DNA from: Thermoplasmatota archaeon
Lineage (GTDB): Archaea; Thermoplasmatota; E2; DHVEG-1
Reading direction: 5' to 3'
DNA: 39,577 nucleotides
Assembly: GCA_016927555.1 (NCBI GenBank)
Contig: JAFGML010000017.1
Location: 1 to 39,577 of the forward strand
Below are positions 23,869 to 32,752 of this stretch, one piece after another; within the stretch, counting starts at the first letter, position 1, and every line of letters begins with the position of its first letter. Position numbers and translations under genes: made by a program. The notes below the pieces were generated by a model. That model did not search any database. It saw only the letters and a list, made by a program, of their open reading frames with translations, and was not told the DNA's origin.

Positions 23869-24219
23869 ATGACACCTCAAGACAATCCCTACAGAAAAAG
23901 AAATCATTCCCAAGATGGTGAGGAAGGGTACTATCGGTTACCCTTGCCGAACCGAAAGAACAACGAGCTCTTTGCCATTGCAGACCAACTGCTTGGCGGA
24001 TCACGTATCCATGTGATCTGTGAGGATAAAAAATCACGCATGGCACGCATCCCTGGGAAGATGAAACGGAGAGCACGGGTCCGTGCCGGTGATCTGCTCA
24101 TCATCAAACCATGGGACATCCAAAATGAGAAAGCAGATATTGTTTTTCGCTACAGCAGGACTCAGGCGAGCAGCCTGAGCAGACGAAAAATGCTCCCAGA
24201 GGAAATTAATGTCTTCTGA
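23869..24219 (+). CDS. Translation initiation factor aIF1A
   Basis: This 116-residue S1/OB-fold factor binds the ribosomal A site during initiation. The family core is clear: RLPLPNRKNNELFAIADQLLGG, then RIHVICEDKKSRMARIPGKM and the RRARVRAGDLLIIKPW strand. N- and C-terminal tails are short and basic or polar, as usual. Length is normal for archaea. The gene overlaps the RIO1 kinase gene by 11 bases and begins three bases after the HD-domain gene, so it sits inside an operon. Confidence 0.95.
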   Translation: MTPQDNPYRKRNHSQDGEEGYYRLPLPNRKNNELFAIADQLLGGSRIHVICEDKKSRMARIPGKMKRRARVRAGDLLIIKPWDIQNEKADIVFRYSRTQASSLSRRKMLPEEINVF

Positions 24220-24985
24220 TGAACTCCTGACGGACAAGTGGCTGAAAAAACTCGATCGACAATCCCAAGAGATACTTGACCGGGTCGTGTTTGACCGGGG
24301 GACGTTTGGGGAGGTCTTCGATAGACAGACGATTCTACGGCTCGGTAAACTGATTTCTGATAAAATCATTGATCAGATGGATTTCCCGCTCTCCACGGGA
24401 AAAGAAGCAAACCTCTTCCGCGCAACTACCCCGGAACACGAGTTTGTCGCCATGAAAATCTACCGTACCTCAACTATGACCTTCAAACATATCGCCACCT
24501 ACATCGACGGCGACCCACGGTTTAAATCCGGGATGAAAAACAGGCGGGATATCATCGAGGAGTGGGCGAAAAAAGAATTTAAAAACCTGGAGGTCTTACG
24601 TCGCAGTAAGGTGCGTGTCCCTGCTCCGATAAAACGACTTCATAACATCCTTATCATGGAGTACATTGGTGATGCCAACCAGGCAGCACCGTTGTTAAAA
24701 GACGTCCCGCTGAAACATCCACAGAAAATCTATGATGAACTCATGAGCTTCATTGCTCGGATGTACGCCGCACAGATTGTGCATGCAGACCTCAGTCCTT
24801 ACAACATCCTGATGTTTCAACACAAACCCTACATCATCGATGTCGGTCAGGCTGTCCACCTTGATCATCCTTCCTCTCAGGAGTTCCTCAAGCGAGATAT
24901 CCACAACATCGTTCAGTACTTCACACGATATGATATCAGAGGCGATGAGCAACACCTGTATGAGAAACTGACGACGAAGAAGTGA
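24209..24985 (+). CDS. rio1: RIO1 serine/threonine protein kinase
   Basis: This 258-residue atypical kinase acts in maturation of the small ribosomal subunit. An N-terminal region leads to the RIO nucleotide loop STGKEANLFRA, then the lysine strand VAMKIYRTSTMTFKHI, which is diagnostic of RIO1 rather than RIO2. The catalytic loop is IVHADLSPYNILMF and the metal-binding loop is YIIDVGQAVHLDHP. RIO1 lacks the winged-helix domain that RIO2 has, and none is seen here. GAGGA before the ATG supports the start. The gene overlaps aIF1A and precedes the KH protein by six bases. This aIF1A-RIO1-KH order groups ribosome initiation and assembly functions. Confidence 0.95.
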   Translation: MSSDELLTDKWLKKLDRQSQEILDRVVFDRGTFGEVFDRQTILRLGKLISDKIIDQMDFPLSTGKEANLFRATTPEHEFVAMKIYRTSTMTFKHIATYIDGDPRFKSGMKNRRDIIEEWAKKEFKNLEVLRRSKVRVPAPIKRLHNILIMEYIGDANQAAPLLKDVPLKHPQKIYDELMSFIARMYAAQIVHADLSPYNILMFQHKPYIIDVGQAVHLDHPSSQEFLKRDIHNIVQYFTRYDIRGDEQHLYEKLTTKK

Positions 24986-24991
24986 GACACC

Positions 24992-25537
24992 ATGAAATAC
25001 GTACGAATCCCAAAAGAACGCATTGGTGTCGTCATCGGCAAAGATGGAGAAACCAAGAAAGCAATTGAGAAGTTCTCTCGTATCCCTCTTGAGATTGATT
25101 CTGAGGAAGGCGAAGTGGTGTTCAATGAGCTTGAGGCACAAGATCCACTCATGCCGTTGAAACTAGAGGATATTATCCGTGCGATCGGCCGCGGGTTTTC
25201 ACCGGAGCACGCGTTTCGCTTGTTTGGAGAAGAAACAGAGCTCTTCATTTTTGATATCTATGACTATGTCTCGAAAAAAGAGTCTCATCTCACTCGGGTG
25301 AAAAGTCGTGTGATCGGCCGAGAGGGGAAAACAAAACGGGTCATTGAGAGTCTCACGGGGGGAACCATCGCGGTGTACGGTCATACCGTGGCTGTGATTG
25401 CGGATTTTGACTCTATGGACATCGCGAAGAAAGCCATTGATATGCTGCTGAGCGGTAGTGAGCATCCGACGGTGTACCGGTTTTTAGAACGTGAGATGAA
25501 GAAACTCCATCTCGGTAGACGACTCCACGACCTCTAA
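24992..25537 (+). CDS. KH-domain RNA-processing protein (archaeal Pno1/Dim2-like)
   Basis: This 181-residue protein has two KH domains. The first carries GVVIGKDGETKKAIE near residues 12-26 and the second carries SRVIGREGKTKRVIESLTG. Both contain the GxxG loop (GKDG, GREG). Eukaryotic Pno1/Dim2 acts with RIO kinases in late 40S maturation, and the archaeal protein binds 16S rRNA 3' end regions. Its position right after RIO1 agrees with that. The C-terminal tail EREMKKLHLGRRL is typical of this group. No feature is missing. Confidence 0.93.
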   Translation: MKYVRIPKERIGVVIGKDGETKKAIEKFSRIPLEIDSEEGEVVFNELEAQDPLMPLKLEDIIRAIGRGFSPEHAFRLFGEETELFIFDIYDYVSKKESHLTRVKSRVIGREGKTKRVIESLTGGTIAVYGHTVAVIADFDSMDIAKKAIDMLLSGSEHPTVYRFLEREMKKLHLGRRLHDL

Positions 25538-25570
25538 AAGAGTATCCTGAGGCCAGAACAAGAAAACAAA

Positions 25571-25581
25571 ACTTTTTAATG
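25571..25581 (+). promoter_or_regulatory. Possible TATA box for the MCM-like ATPase gene
   Basis: ACTTTTTAATG lies about 41 bases before the ATG at 25622, in an 84-base gap after the KH gene. It is a modest match to an archaeal TATA element. It would explain why the longer open frame from 25589 should not be used. Confidence 0.4.
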
Positions 25582-25621
25582 CTTCTACGTGGATATAACC
25601 TGCTCGCGCTGGAGTAGCCCT

Positions 25622-26953
25622 ATGGATGATGATCTAACATTACTGGGTGTTGTCCCCTCTGATCGGAAGAAATTGGAGAACATGGGGATTACCACTCTTG
25701 AGCAAATCGCACTCATGTCTGTGTCTTCGTTAGGCATGGGGGCGACGAAAGGCACCATGTTGATTCAACGGGCCAGGAATATTTTAGCGAATCAAAACAT
25801 ACGGGATATTGTCATTGTGAATGCGGACCTCATCGAAGTACGTGCGAAGAGGACAGATCGCGCAGTGGTGAAATCGATTTTAAACGCTTTAGATGTGTAT
25901 GCTGTTGGCTGGGGGAACGCTGCGTTGTCCATCGAGGGGAACCTCCTGAAACTCACGCGGAAATCAGAAGCGTTCTCAAAGGTGATAGCCAAAGCCGAGG
26001 GTCTCCGTGAGATCCTGGAAGCTAAAAGAAGAGAGGAGCAAGAGAAAAGCGGGATTTACCTCCCCGAGGATGACCTACGGGAATTTGCCAGGCAACGCGG
26101 TTTTTCAGGATTCTGGAAGAACGTCTTCCAGGAGATACATGGAAACGACATCATGAAGCAGGTGATTGCTGCCAGCATGTTTTCCACCTACCCGGAGCCA
26201 GTGCACTCGTTGATCATCGGTGAGCCAGGTAGCAGCAAGACCATGGCGAAAGAAATCATCACTGAGCAGTTCTCTGATATCACGACGATTGGTGCGAATA
26301 CCACGCGATCTGGGTTGGTCTGCCATCTCGGTACTGGGGATCTTGGCGCACTCCCCCATGCACACCGTCGGCTCGTCTTGGTCGATGAGTTTGATAAAAT
26401 CCCGGAAGATGACGTCGAATACTGCTACGAGCTGCTGTCCAATGGTAAGTGCAGTGTGCATTCCGCAAAACTGCATCAGAACATTGAAAGTGAGTTCATC
26501 ATGATTGCATTTGCCAATCCAAAAACAAAGGTGTTTGGGCAGGATGCGCTCAACGACATTGGCCTCTCTCCGCTGCTGATGAGCCGCTGTGCCTTGGTGG
26601 TTAAAGTACAGAACATAGGGAAAGAAGACCGGTTGAACTTGTTTAAAAAGAAGTTCTACGGCCACGGGGAGATGCAGGAGAAGCAAGCGTACTACGACCA
26701 GTGGGTGAAGCTTTCACGACGCTATGAACCTACGATAACAGCATCTGAGAACACCGTGCATCGGTACCTCAGTGCGATGAATGAAATAGTAGAAACCCAT
26801 TACACTACAACACTCCGACGGGATCTCCGTATGTCCGATTATCTCCGAAGGATCCCACTTGCGATTGCACGAGCGTCCTTTCAATCGGTGGATGATGCAA
26901 TCCTGCAGGAAGCGGAAACCTTAATACACGACTCTATTGCAACCTGGATGTGA
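25622..26953 (+). CDS. MCM-like AAA+ ATPase with N-terminal helix-hairpin-helix-like region
   Basis: This 443-residue ATPase is related to the MCM helicase core but short. Residues 1-60 resemble helix-hairpin-helix repeats (SDRKKLENMGITTLEQIA, like the start of RadA). No MCM zinc/OB domain is seen in residues 60-160. The ATPase core has Walker A GEPGSSKT (residues 200-207), Walker B LVLVDEFDKI (D255, E256), a sensor-1-like MIAFANPKT, and an arginine-finger-like LLMSRCALVV. GEPGSSKT and DEFDKI are the MCM/Mg-chelatase forms of these motifs. A C-terminal helical lid follows (about 350-443). The normal archaeal MCM is about 650-700 residues and must be encoded elsewhere. The gene follows the KH protein and precedes nadE closely. 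A DNA or RNA remodelling role is likely; partners are unknown. Confidence 0.8.
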   Translation: MDDDLTLLGVVPSDRKKLENMGITTLEQIALMSVSSLGMGATKGTMLIQRARNILANQNIRDIVIVNADLIEVRAKRTDRAVVKSILNALDVYAVGWGNAALSIEGNLLKLTRKSEAFSKVIAKAEGLREILEAKRREEQEKSGIYLPEDDLREFARQRGFSGFWKNVFQEIHGNDIMKQVIAASMFSTYPEPVHSLIIGEPGSSKTMAKEIITEQFSDITTIGANTTRSGLVCHLGTGDLGALPHAHRRLVLVDEFDKIPEDDVEYCYELLSNGKCSVHSAKLHQNIESEFIMIAFANPKTKVFGQDALNDIGLSPLLMSRCALVVKVQNIGKEDRLNLFKKKFYGHGEMQEKQAYYDQWVKLSRRYEPTITASENTVHRYLSAMNEIVETHYTTTLRRDLRMSDYLRRIPLAIARASFQSVDDAILQEAETLIHDSIATWM

Positions 26954-27027
26954 GGTGAACACCTATCAACCTAACCATCAACCCTCAAAACACGACAACC
27001 ATCATTACCCAGTTCATTCACACCTAT

Positions 27028-27780
27028 GTGCAGAGCGCAGGGTACAGGAAAGTGGTCCTTGGACTGTCTGGTGGTGTGGACTCAGCGGTTGTCGCCGTCC
27101 TCTGCCAACAGGCTCTCGGCTCACAGAACGTGCAGTGCGTGTTTCTCCCTGATACCACGACACCATCGCTTGATAGAAAACACGTTACTGTGTTGATAAA
27201 GAAGTTTCATCTCCGCTGCAGAGAAATCGAGATTACCCCGCTTGTCGAGACGTTTCAAACCTCTATGAATCATCTGAAGAAACTGACGCTTGCTAACATA
27301 AAACCCCGTGTCCGCATGATCTATCTCTACGAGTATGCCAATGAGACGAGAAGCCTGGTCTGTGGTACGTCGAATAAATCAGAAATCCTGGTTGGGTACT
27401 TCACGAAGTACGGGGATGGTGGGGTGGACTTCCAGCCGCTCGGTGATCTCTACAAAACGCAGGTGTACCAGCTCGCGACGTACCTCAAGGTTCCCCGCCC
27501 GCTCATTCGGAAACCACCAACGGCAGGACTGTGGCAAGGCCAAACCGATGAGAAAGAACTGCGCATGTCGTATGCGACCCTTGACAAAATTCTCTACGGT
27601 TTAGAGCTGAAACTGGAGACCAAGGAGATCCAACGACGGGCAGGTGTCACGAAGGCTCAGGTCGAACGTATCAGACTGATGCGGAAGACAAGTCAGCATA
27701 AACGACGCAGCCCGCTCATCCCTAAGATAGGGATTAGAACACCGGGTCTTGACTGGCGCTCTCCTGTGCAAGAAGGTTGA
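27028..27780 (+). CDS. nadE: NAD+ synthetase (ammonia-dependent NadE)
   Basis: This enzyme amidates deamido-NAD to NAD+. The ATP pyrophosphatase loop LGLSGGVDSAVVAVL, the GTSNKSEILVGYFTKYGDGG segment and the PLGDLYKTQVYQLA stretch are all present and diagnostic. From GTG 27028 the chain is 250 residues. Sequence resembling the NadE N-terminal helix (ITQFIHTYVQSAGY) is encoded upstream of that GTG in the same frame, back to a TGA at 26956-26958. No ATG, GTG or TTG lies between. The best ribosome binding site, GAGGTGA at 26952-26958, points to an ATC codon at 26965. Either ATC is used or a shortened protein is made. No glutaminase domain is attached. The gene follows the MCM-like gene directly and converges with purC. 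Confidence 0.92.
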   Translation: MQSAGYRKVVLGLSGGVDSAVVAVLCQQALGSQNVQCVFLPDTTTPSLDRKHVTVLIKKFHLRCREIEITPLVETFQTSMNHLKKLTLANIKPRVRMIYLYEYANETRSLVCGTSNKSEILVGYFTKYGDGGVDFQPLGDLYKTQVYQLATYLKVPRPLIRKPPTAGLWQGQTDEKELRMSYATLDKILYGLELKLETKEIQRRAGVTKAQVERIRLMRKTSQHKRRSPLIPKIGIRTPGLDWRSPVQEG

Positions 27781-27790
27781 AGCAGTCTGG

Positions 27791-28684
27791 TTAAAACCTG
27801 AATGGTTTCCCTGTAATTTTCTCGTACGCCTCTTGATATTTCCTGGTGGTCTCCGAAATCACCTTCTTGGGCAGCTGTGGTGGGGTGGACTGGTGATCCC
27901 AGCCAGTGGAGTTGAGGTAATCACGGACGTACTGTTTATCAAAACTCGGTTGTGATGCCCCGGGCGTGTAACCGTCTGCCGGCCAGAACCGGGAAGAATC
28001 TGGGGTTAGCGCCTCATCAATCCAGATGATCTCATCATTGAACATGCCGAATTCAAATTTCGTATCCGCTATGATGATGCCTCGTTTACGTGCGTACTCC
28101 GCCGCGGTCTGATAGATTCTCAACGAGTAGTCTTTGAGTTGCGTAGCAACATCGTGTCCAACCTGCTTCTTCATCTCTTCATAGGAGATGTTGATGTCAT
28201 GGCCGGAGGCTGCTTTCGTTGAGGGGGTGAACAACGGCTCATCAAAGGGATCGGACTCCCGCATGCCACGTGGGAGTGTGATGCCGCAGACCGTCTGGTC
28301 TTTTTTGTAGGAGCTCCACGCTGAGCCAGAGATGTACCCTCGGACGATGCACTCAATCGGAATCACCTTTGTTTTTTTCACCAGCATGCTGCGGTTCGCG
28401 AGTTGCTGCTTGTATTTTCGTAAGTCCGTGGGGAACTCGTTGACATCGGTGGAGATTACGTGGTTAGGTAGCAGGTTCTTCATGTACTCAAACCAGAATT
28501 TCGACAGCTGCGTCAGACACACGCCTTTTGAGGGAATGGGATTCGGGAGCACCACGTCAAAAGCCGAGATGCGATCTGTCGTCACAATCAACATCTTGTC
28601 GTCGTATTCGTACAAGTCACGGACTTTTCCTTTATGCAACGCCTTTATCGGAAGATCTGTCTGTTCGATCACCATCGTGTTCAT
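27791..28684 (-). CDS. purC: Phosphoribosylaminoimidazole-succinocarboxamide synthase (PurC)
   Basis: This 297-residue purine-biosynthesis enzyme joins aspartate to CAIR using ATP. Motifs include the N-terminal KGKVRDLYEYDDKMLIV strand, TDRISAFDVVLPN, the IECIVRGYISGSAW loop, FTPSTKAASGHD, and TKFEFGMFNDEIIWIDE with the catalytic acids, then LTPDSSRFWP. Length matches the single-domain long form found in bacteria such as Bacteroides and in many archaea and yeast, rather than the 235-residue short form. GAGG stands seven bases before the ATG at 28684; a second Met lies three codons later. It is 14 bases downstream of metG on the minus strand, so the two share an operon. Confidence 0.95.
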   Translation of the reverse strand: MNTMVIEQTDLPIKALHKGKVRDLYEYDDKMLIVTTDRISAFDVVLPNPIPSKGVCLTQLSKFWFEYMKNLLPNHVISTDVNEFPTDLRKYKQQLANRSMLVKKTKVIPIECIVRGYISGSAWSSYKKDQTVCGITLPRGMRESDPFDEPLFTPSTKAASGHDINISYEEMKKQVGHDVATQLKDYSLRIYQTAAEYARKRGIIIADTKFEFGMFNDEIIWIDEALTPDSSRFWPADGYTPGASQPSFDKQYVRDYLNSTGWDHQSTPPQLPKKVISETTRKYQEAYEKITGKPFRF

Positions 28685-28698
28685 AGTGGTTCCTCGTT

Positions 28699-30828
28699 TT
28701 AGGAGATTTTTGCTCCTTCCTTGACCTTCTGGTCAGTGCAGACGGTAGTTGTTTTTGTTTTAAGAGGTTTGTTGTGGTACACCGCGTGTCCTTGTGCATC
28801 AACCGTCATGGGTGCTGCTTGGAACGCCTCAAACTCAAGGACGGGTACGGGTTCACGGGCGATGCCGTCGACTCCTACCTCGGCGCCAGGGGAGCTGTCG
28901 TGTGGGTTCAGCAGGGTGACGATGCCAGTGTCGTCTGAGGCGGCAAGCAGCATCCCTTTGGATTCGACGCCACGGATCACCGCTGGTTTCAGGTTGACGA
29001 CCATGACAATGGATTTCCCAAGGATCTGTTGCTTTGGATAGTAGGGTTTCATGCCTGCGACAATCGTGCGTTTGCCGAGTGGTCCAAGGTCGACGGTTAA
29101 GAGGTAGAGTTTATCTGCCTTGGGATGGTCTTGGACGTCAAGGATTTTTGCGACTCGTAAGTCAAGTTTGGAGAACGGGTCTGCCTCTTGGACGATGTCC
29201 TGAAGCTCGAGTTTCTTGAACAGTGGTGTTGGTGTCTGCAGAGGTGTTCCCTCTTTGAGGTCTGTGAGGGCGTCATCCCAGGATGCTATCGTCTGGGTGT
29301 GGCCGAGCATCTTCCAGACCTGGTGCGAGGAGAACGGCAGGTATGGTGCCATGCACACTGCGAGGGTTTGAACGAGTCGTAGGCAGATGTGCAGGGTGGT
29401 CCCACAGCGTTCTCTGTCGTTTTTGATGGTCATCCACGGCTGGTTCTTATCGAAGTACTGATTCCCGTACTGTGCAAGGTTCATCGCTGCGCGTAAGCCT
29501 TTCTTAAACGAGCAGTGGTCCAATGCATCACCGACCTCGTGGTGTGTCTCTGTGATTTTCTGTACGGCTTCCTCATCCATCTCTGAAAGGGATCCTTGAG
29601 GAGGGATGCTGCCGAAGTTTTTACTGGTGAACGTGACGACCCGATGAATGAAATTCCCGTAGGTGCCCAGCAGCTCATCGTTGTTCTTTGCCACGAAATC
29701 ATTCCATGTCCAGTCACTATCCTTGTTCTCCGGCATGTTGATGGAGAGGTAGTAGCGCAGGACATCTGCATCAAAGCGCTTGAGAATCTCAGGAACCCAG
29801 ATGCCAACCCCCCTGCTCTTTGAGAACTGTTCTCCTTTCAGGGTGAGGTACTCATTCGCAGGTATCTCTGTCGGAAGATGGAGTGACTCGTCGTACCCCA
29901 TGAGGATGGACGGCCAGATGATCGAATGGAACGGGATGTTGTCTTTTGCCAGGAAGTAGTAGTGCAGGGCGTCTGGGTGCTTCCACCACTCCTCCCATTT
30001 TTTGTGGTCGTTCTGATGCTGTGCCCATTCCTTGCTTGCAGAGAGGTAGCCGATGACTGCATCAAACCAGACGTAGATGCGTTTCTGCTCAAACCCAGGC
30101 ACAGGGACCGTGATACCCCAGCTCATGTCCCGGGTAATCGCACGGTCATGCAGGCCGTTCTCCAGCCAATTGTTCGTGAATTTAAGGACATTAGCCTTCC
30201 ATTCTGTCTTTGTTGCTAACCAGTTTTTAAGTCTCTGCTCAAAGGTGCTTAACGAGAAGAAGTAGTGCTCCGTGGTTTGTTTCACAGGTGTCCCACCGCA
30301 GACCTTGCAGCGTACATCAATGAGCTCGAAGGAATCCAGCAGTTTCCCACAGTTGTCACACTGGTCACCACGTGCGCCTTCCTTTCGACAGTAGGGACAC
30401 ACCCCTTCGATGTACCGATCAGGGAGGAACCGAGCACACGTGCCACAGTACAATGCTTCAATACTCTTTTTGTATATGTGCTTCTTCTCCAAGAGATCAC
30501 GGAAAATGTCTTGGACGACTGCCTCATGATGTGCTGTTGTCGTCCTGGTGAAGAGATCAAAGGAAATACCGAGTTGTTTCATGTTGTGGACATGTTCGGT
30601 GTGATACCGGTCAACGATAGCCTGTGGCGTCGTCTTCTCCTTGTCAGCAGTGATTGTGATAGGCGTCCCATGCTCGTCGCTCCCTGACACCATCAGGACG
30701 TCGTTTCCCTTCAGGCGCTGGTACCGGGCGAAGATGTCTGCAGGGAGGTAGCATCCTGCGATATGACCGAGATGGAGGGATCCGTTGGCATACGGCCAGG
30801 CGACTCCAATAAAGACTTTCTGTGTCAT
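28699..30828 (-). CDS. metG: Methionyl-tRNA synthetase with fused C-terminal tRNA-binding domain
   Basis: This 709-residue class I synthetase charges tRNA-Met. The HIGH-type motif is HLGH (residues 19-22 in PYANGSLHLGH) and the KMSKS-type motif is QFSKSRG (F335-S338). The zinc knuckle region has four CxxC-like pairs (CGTC, CPYC, CDNC, CKVC). After the anticodon-binding helices, a C-terminal EMAP/Trbp111-like OB domain begins at FSKLDLRVAKILDV and includes VNLKPAVIRGVESKGMLL. An open frame extends to 30885, but a TATA box lies inside that extension, so I use the ATG at 30828, where the family N-terminus TQKVFIGVAWP begins. In some archaea the tRNA-binding domain is a separate protein; here it is fused. 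Confidence 0.95.
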   Translation of the reverse strand: MTQKVFIGVAWPYANGSLHLGHIAGCYLPADIFARYQRLKGNDVLMVSGSDEHGTPITITADKEKTTPQAIVDRYHTEHVHNMKQLGISFDLFTRTTTAHHEAVVQDIFRDLLEKKHIYKKSIEALYCGTCARFLPDRYIEGVCPYCRKEGARGDQCDNCGKLLDSFELIDVRCKVCGGTPVKQTTEHYFFSLSTFEQRLKNWLATKTEWKANVLKFTNNWLENGLHDRAITRDMSWGITVPVPGFEQKRIYVWFDAVIGYLSASKEWAQHQNDHKKWEEWWKHPDALHYYFLAKDNIPFHSIIWPSILMGYDESLHLPTEIPANEYLTLKGEQFSKSRGVGIWVPEILKRFDADVLRYYLSINMPENKDSDWTWNDFVAKNNDELLGTYGNFIHRVVTFTSKNFGSIPPQGSLSEMDEEAVQKITETHHEVGDALDHCSFKKGLRAAMNLAQYGNQYFDKNQPWMTIKNDRERCGTTLHICLRLVQTLAVCMAPYLPFSSHQVWKMLGHTQTIASWDDALTDLKEGTPLQTPTPLFKKLELQDIVQEADPFSKLDLRVAKILDVQDHPKADKLYLLTVDLGPLGKRTIVAGMKPYYPKQQILGKSIVMVVNLKPAVIRGVESKGMLLAASDDTGIVTLLNPHDSSPGAEVGVDGIAREPVPVLEFEAFQAAPMTVDAQGHAVYHNKPLKTKTTTVCTDQKVKEGAKIS

Positions 30829-30857
30829 GGAAATCCTGCCTGAATACGGAGCACAAC

Positions 30858-30867
30858 ATTTAAATAT
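30858..30867 (-). promoter_or_regulatory. TATA box for the metG-purC operon
   Basis: ATATTTAAAT on the minus strand ends 30 bases before the metG ATG at 30828. This gives a short leader and rules out the longer metG frame. Confidence 0.6.
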
Positions 30868-31067
30868 GACGCAAGTTCTATACACTGCTGTTAAGAATCA
30901 ACTTAATGAAAAATGGTACTTCCTTAACTTAAGATTACCATATTAACTCCTCTCAACACCTATGCAAAACGAATCGTAACTGTGGGAGAAAAGGGAAAGC
31001 AGTCTGCCCCTACGAGCAGAACCAGGTGCTATTTTTCAACGAGTTGATGAACCTAGAGGTGAAGATA

Positions 31068-32348
31068 ATGGTCATTGACCCATCAACTACCAAGTACTTA
31101 ATTAAGGCTAAAATCAAGGCAGATGGAATCATAGAAAAATCTGATGTCGTCGGAGCCATTTTCGGGCAAACCGAGGGGCTCCTTGGTGACGAACTCGACC
31201 TCCGTGAGCTGCAACGATCAGCTCGGGTCGGGCGCATCGAGGTTGAACTTGACTCAAAGAACGGGAAGAGCGATGGTGTGCTGACACTGCCAACGTCGTT
31301 AGACAAGGTCGAAACCGTGATTCTCGCGGCAGCATTCGAAAGCATCGACCGGGTCGGTCCGTGTAAAGCAACGATCCATGTCGATGAAGTTGAAGACGTC
31401 CGCGTCTCACGACGCAAGCAGGTCATTGAGCGAGCCAAGAAATTGCTCAACGATGTGATGGAGAAGAGCAAGACTGACAGTGAGAGCATCGCAGAGAACG
31501 TCCGTCAGGCTGTCCAAGTCGAGGAAATAACCAGCTACGGCCATGACCACTGCCCCGCAGGCCCCAACATCAATGATAGCGACGCGGTGATCATCGTGGA
31601 AGGCAGACGTGATGTGCTCAACTTACTTAAGTACGGCATTAAGAACGTCATCGCGGTGGGTGGTACGAATGTTCCTCGGACCGTCGTTGATCTCTCCAAA
31701 GAAAAAATCACGACCGTGTTCGTCGATGGTGATCGTGGTGGGGAACTCATCCTGCGGGAGCTGTTGCAGGTTGCTGATGTTGATTTCATCGCCCGTGCAC
31801 CGCAGACTCGGGAAGTCGAGGAAATCCCTCAGAAGCTCATCATGAAATCATTGAAGAATAAGATCCCGCGTGAGCAGTACATGGATATGTACAACATCAA
31901 GATAGAAGGGAGAAACGGGGATGAGAAGCGTCAGGATAACGGCGAACGGCAATCCCAGAGAGGCAGGAAAGAATTTTTCCAGAAGAAAAAAGAGCAGCCA
32001 CCTCGTAAGGAAGAAGAACAACCAGGGGAGACCGCAGAAGAACCAGTGATTACCACAGAGAAGCAGAAGCATTACGAAACAATCCTCACTGAGATCTCCG
32101 GGTCATTGAAAGCCGTGCTGTTAGACGAGAGCGGCAAAGAGATTCGCACCATCCCTGTGCGTGAGCTTACTGATGAAATCAAGAAAGGTGATAACGTCTC
32201 CGCTGTTGTCTTCGATGGCATCATCACGCAACGATTGTTAGACATAGCAAATAACAAGAACGTCAGAGAAATCGTTGGCATCAAACTCGGTAATGTCGTC
32301 AAAATGCCCAAATCGGTGAAAGTATTAACAAAAAATGATTTCCAATAA
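31068..32348 (+). CDS. dnaG: Archaeal DnaG primase-like Toprim protein
   Basis: This 426-residue archaeal DnaG has been tied to both the RNA exosome and primer synthesis. The N-terminal domain begins IDPSTTKYLIKAKIKADGI, diagnostic for the family. The central Toprim domain has VEGRRDVLNLLKYGI (E178) and VFVDGDRGGELIL (D220, D222), which bind Mg2+. A highly charged Gln/Glu/Arg/Lys-rich linker (about 280-330) joins a C-terminal domain. I chose ATG 31068 over the upstream 31026 because GAGGTGA precedes it and the conserved N-terminus follows directly. It is divergent from metG. The 180 bases between them hold the metG TATA box and an AT-rich stretch but nothing else I can name. Confidence 0.94.
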   Translation: MVIDPSTTKYLIKAKIKADGIIEKSDVVGAIFGQTEGLLGDELDLRELQRSARVGRIEVELDSKNGKSDGVLTLPTSLDKVETVILAAAFESIDRVGPCKATIHVDEVEDVRVSRRKQVIERAKKLLNDVMEKSKTDSESIAENVRQAVQVEEITSYGHDHCPAGPNINDSDAVIIVEGRRDVLNLLKYGIKNVIAVGGTNVPRTVVDLSKEKITTVFVDGDRGGELILRELLQVADVDFIARAPQTREVEEIPQKLIMKSLKNKIPREQYMDMYNIKIEGRNGDEKRQDNGERQSQRGRKEFFQKKKEQPPRKEEEQPGETAEEPVITTEKQKHYETILTEISGSLKAVLLDESGKEIRTIPVRELTDEIKKGDNVSAVVFDGIITQRLLDIANNKNVREIVGIKLGNVVKMPKSVKVLTKNDFQ

Positions 32349-32449
32349 ACACGTGTGTGTTCGTGTGAATGCTTTGCATGTGCAGACGAAACATTCAGGA
32401 AAAATATAAAAACACAAAATAGTATGCTAGGTTGGGTAGGGCAGTGACA

Positions 32450-32752
32450 ATGCAGAAAGACGAACTCATTCAGCTTCACACGTTTTTGTATCAGATCCGA
32501 AGTCAACTTGAACAGATCTGTGAGCACAATGGATGTGACCATAGCTCGTACGAGGAGTTAGCCATTACACCCTATCAAATTCATAAGTCGAAACGGGAGC
32601 ATAAGCTCGCGGTGTTTACGCTCAGCAAGGACATCGCTGTCATCCTGTCTGACAACAACAAGGACCCTGGGTTGGAGAAAATCGCAAATCGCCTTGATCA
32701 GATTGCCTCTCGTTTTTTAACAGAGAAAGAAAAATCGGACCATCCGTCATAG
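32450..32752 (+). CDS. UPF0058 family protein
   Basis: This 100-residue archaeal conserved protein has the family pattern MQKDELIQLHTFLYQIRSQL, an acidic-Cys segment (EHNGCDHSSYEEL) and the signature [20 protein letters not shown]. His and Cys residues suggest metal binding, but no function is established. The start is the ATG at 32450, matching the family N-terminus; an upstream frame from 32432 only adds a few residues. Its stop overlaps the stop of the convergent GNAT gene by six bases. Confidence 0.85.
   Translation: MQKDELIQLHTFLYQIRSQLEQICEHNGCDHSSYEELAITPYQIHKSKREHKLAVFTLSKDIAVILSDNNKDPGLEKIANRLDQIASRFLTEKEKSDHPS

Noticed and set aside
30829-30885. N-terminal extension of methionyl-tRNA synthetase
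   Set aside because: It contains the likely TATA box of the gene and has no family similarity.
31002-31020. Small stem (TCTGC ... GCAGA) upstream of dnaG as an RNA gene
   Set aside because: A five-base stem with an eight-base loop is too weak, and I found no tRNA, C/D-box or other RNA pattern around it.
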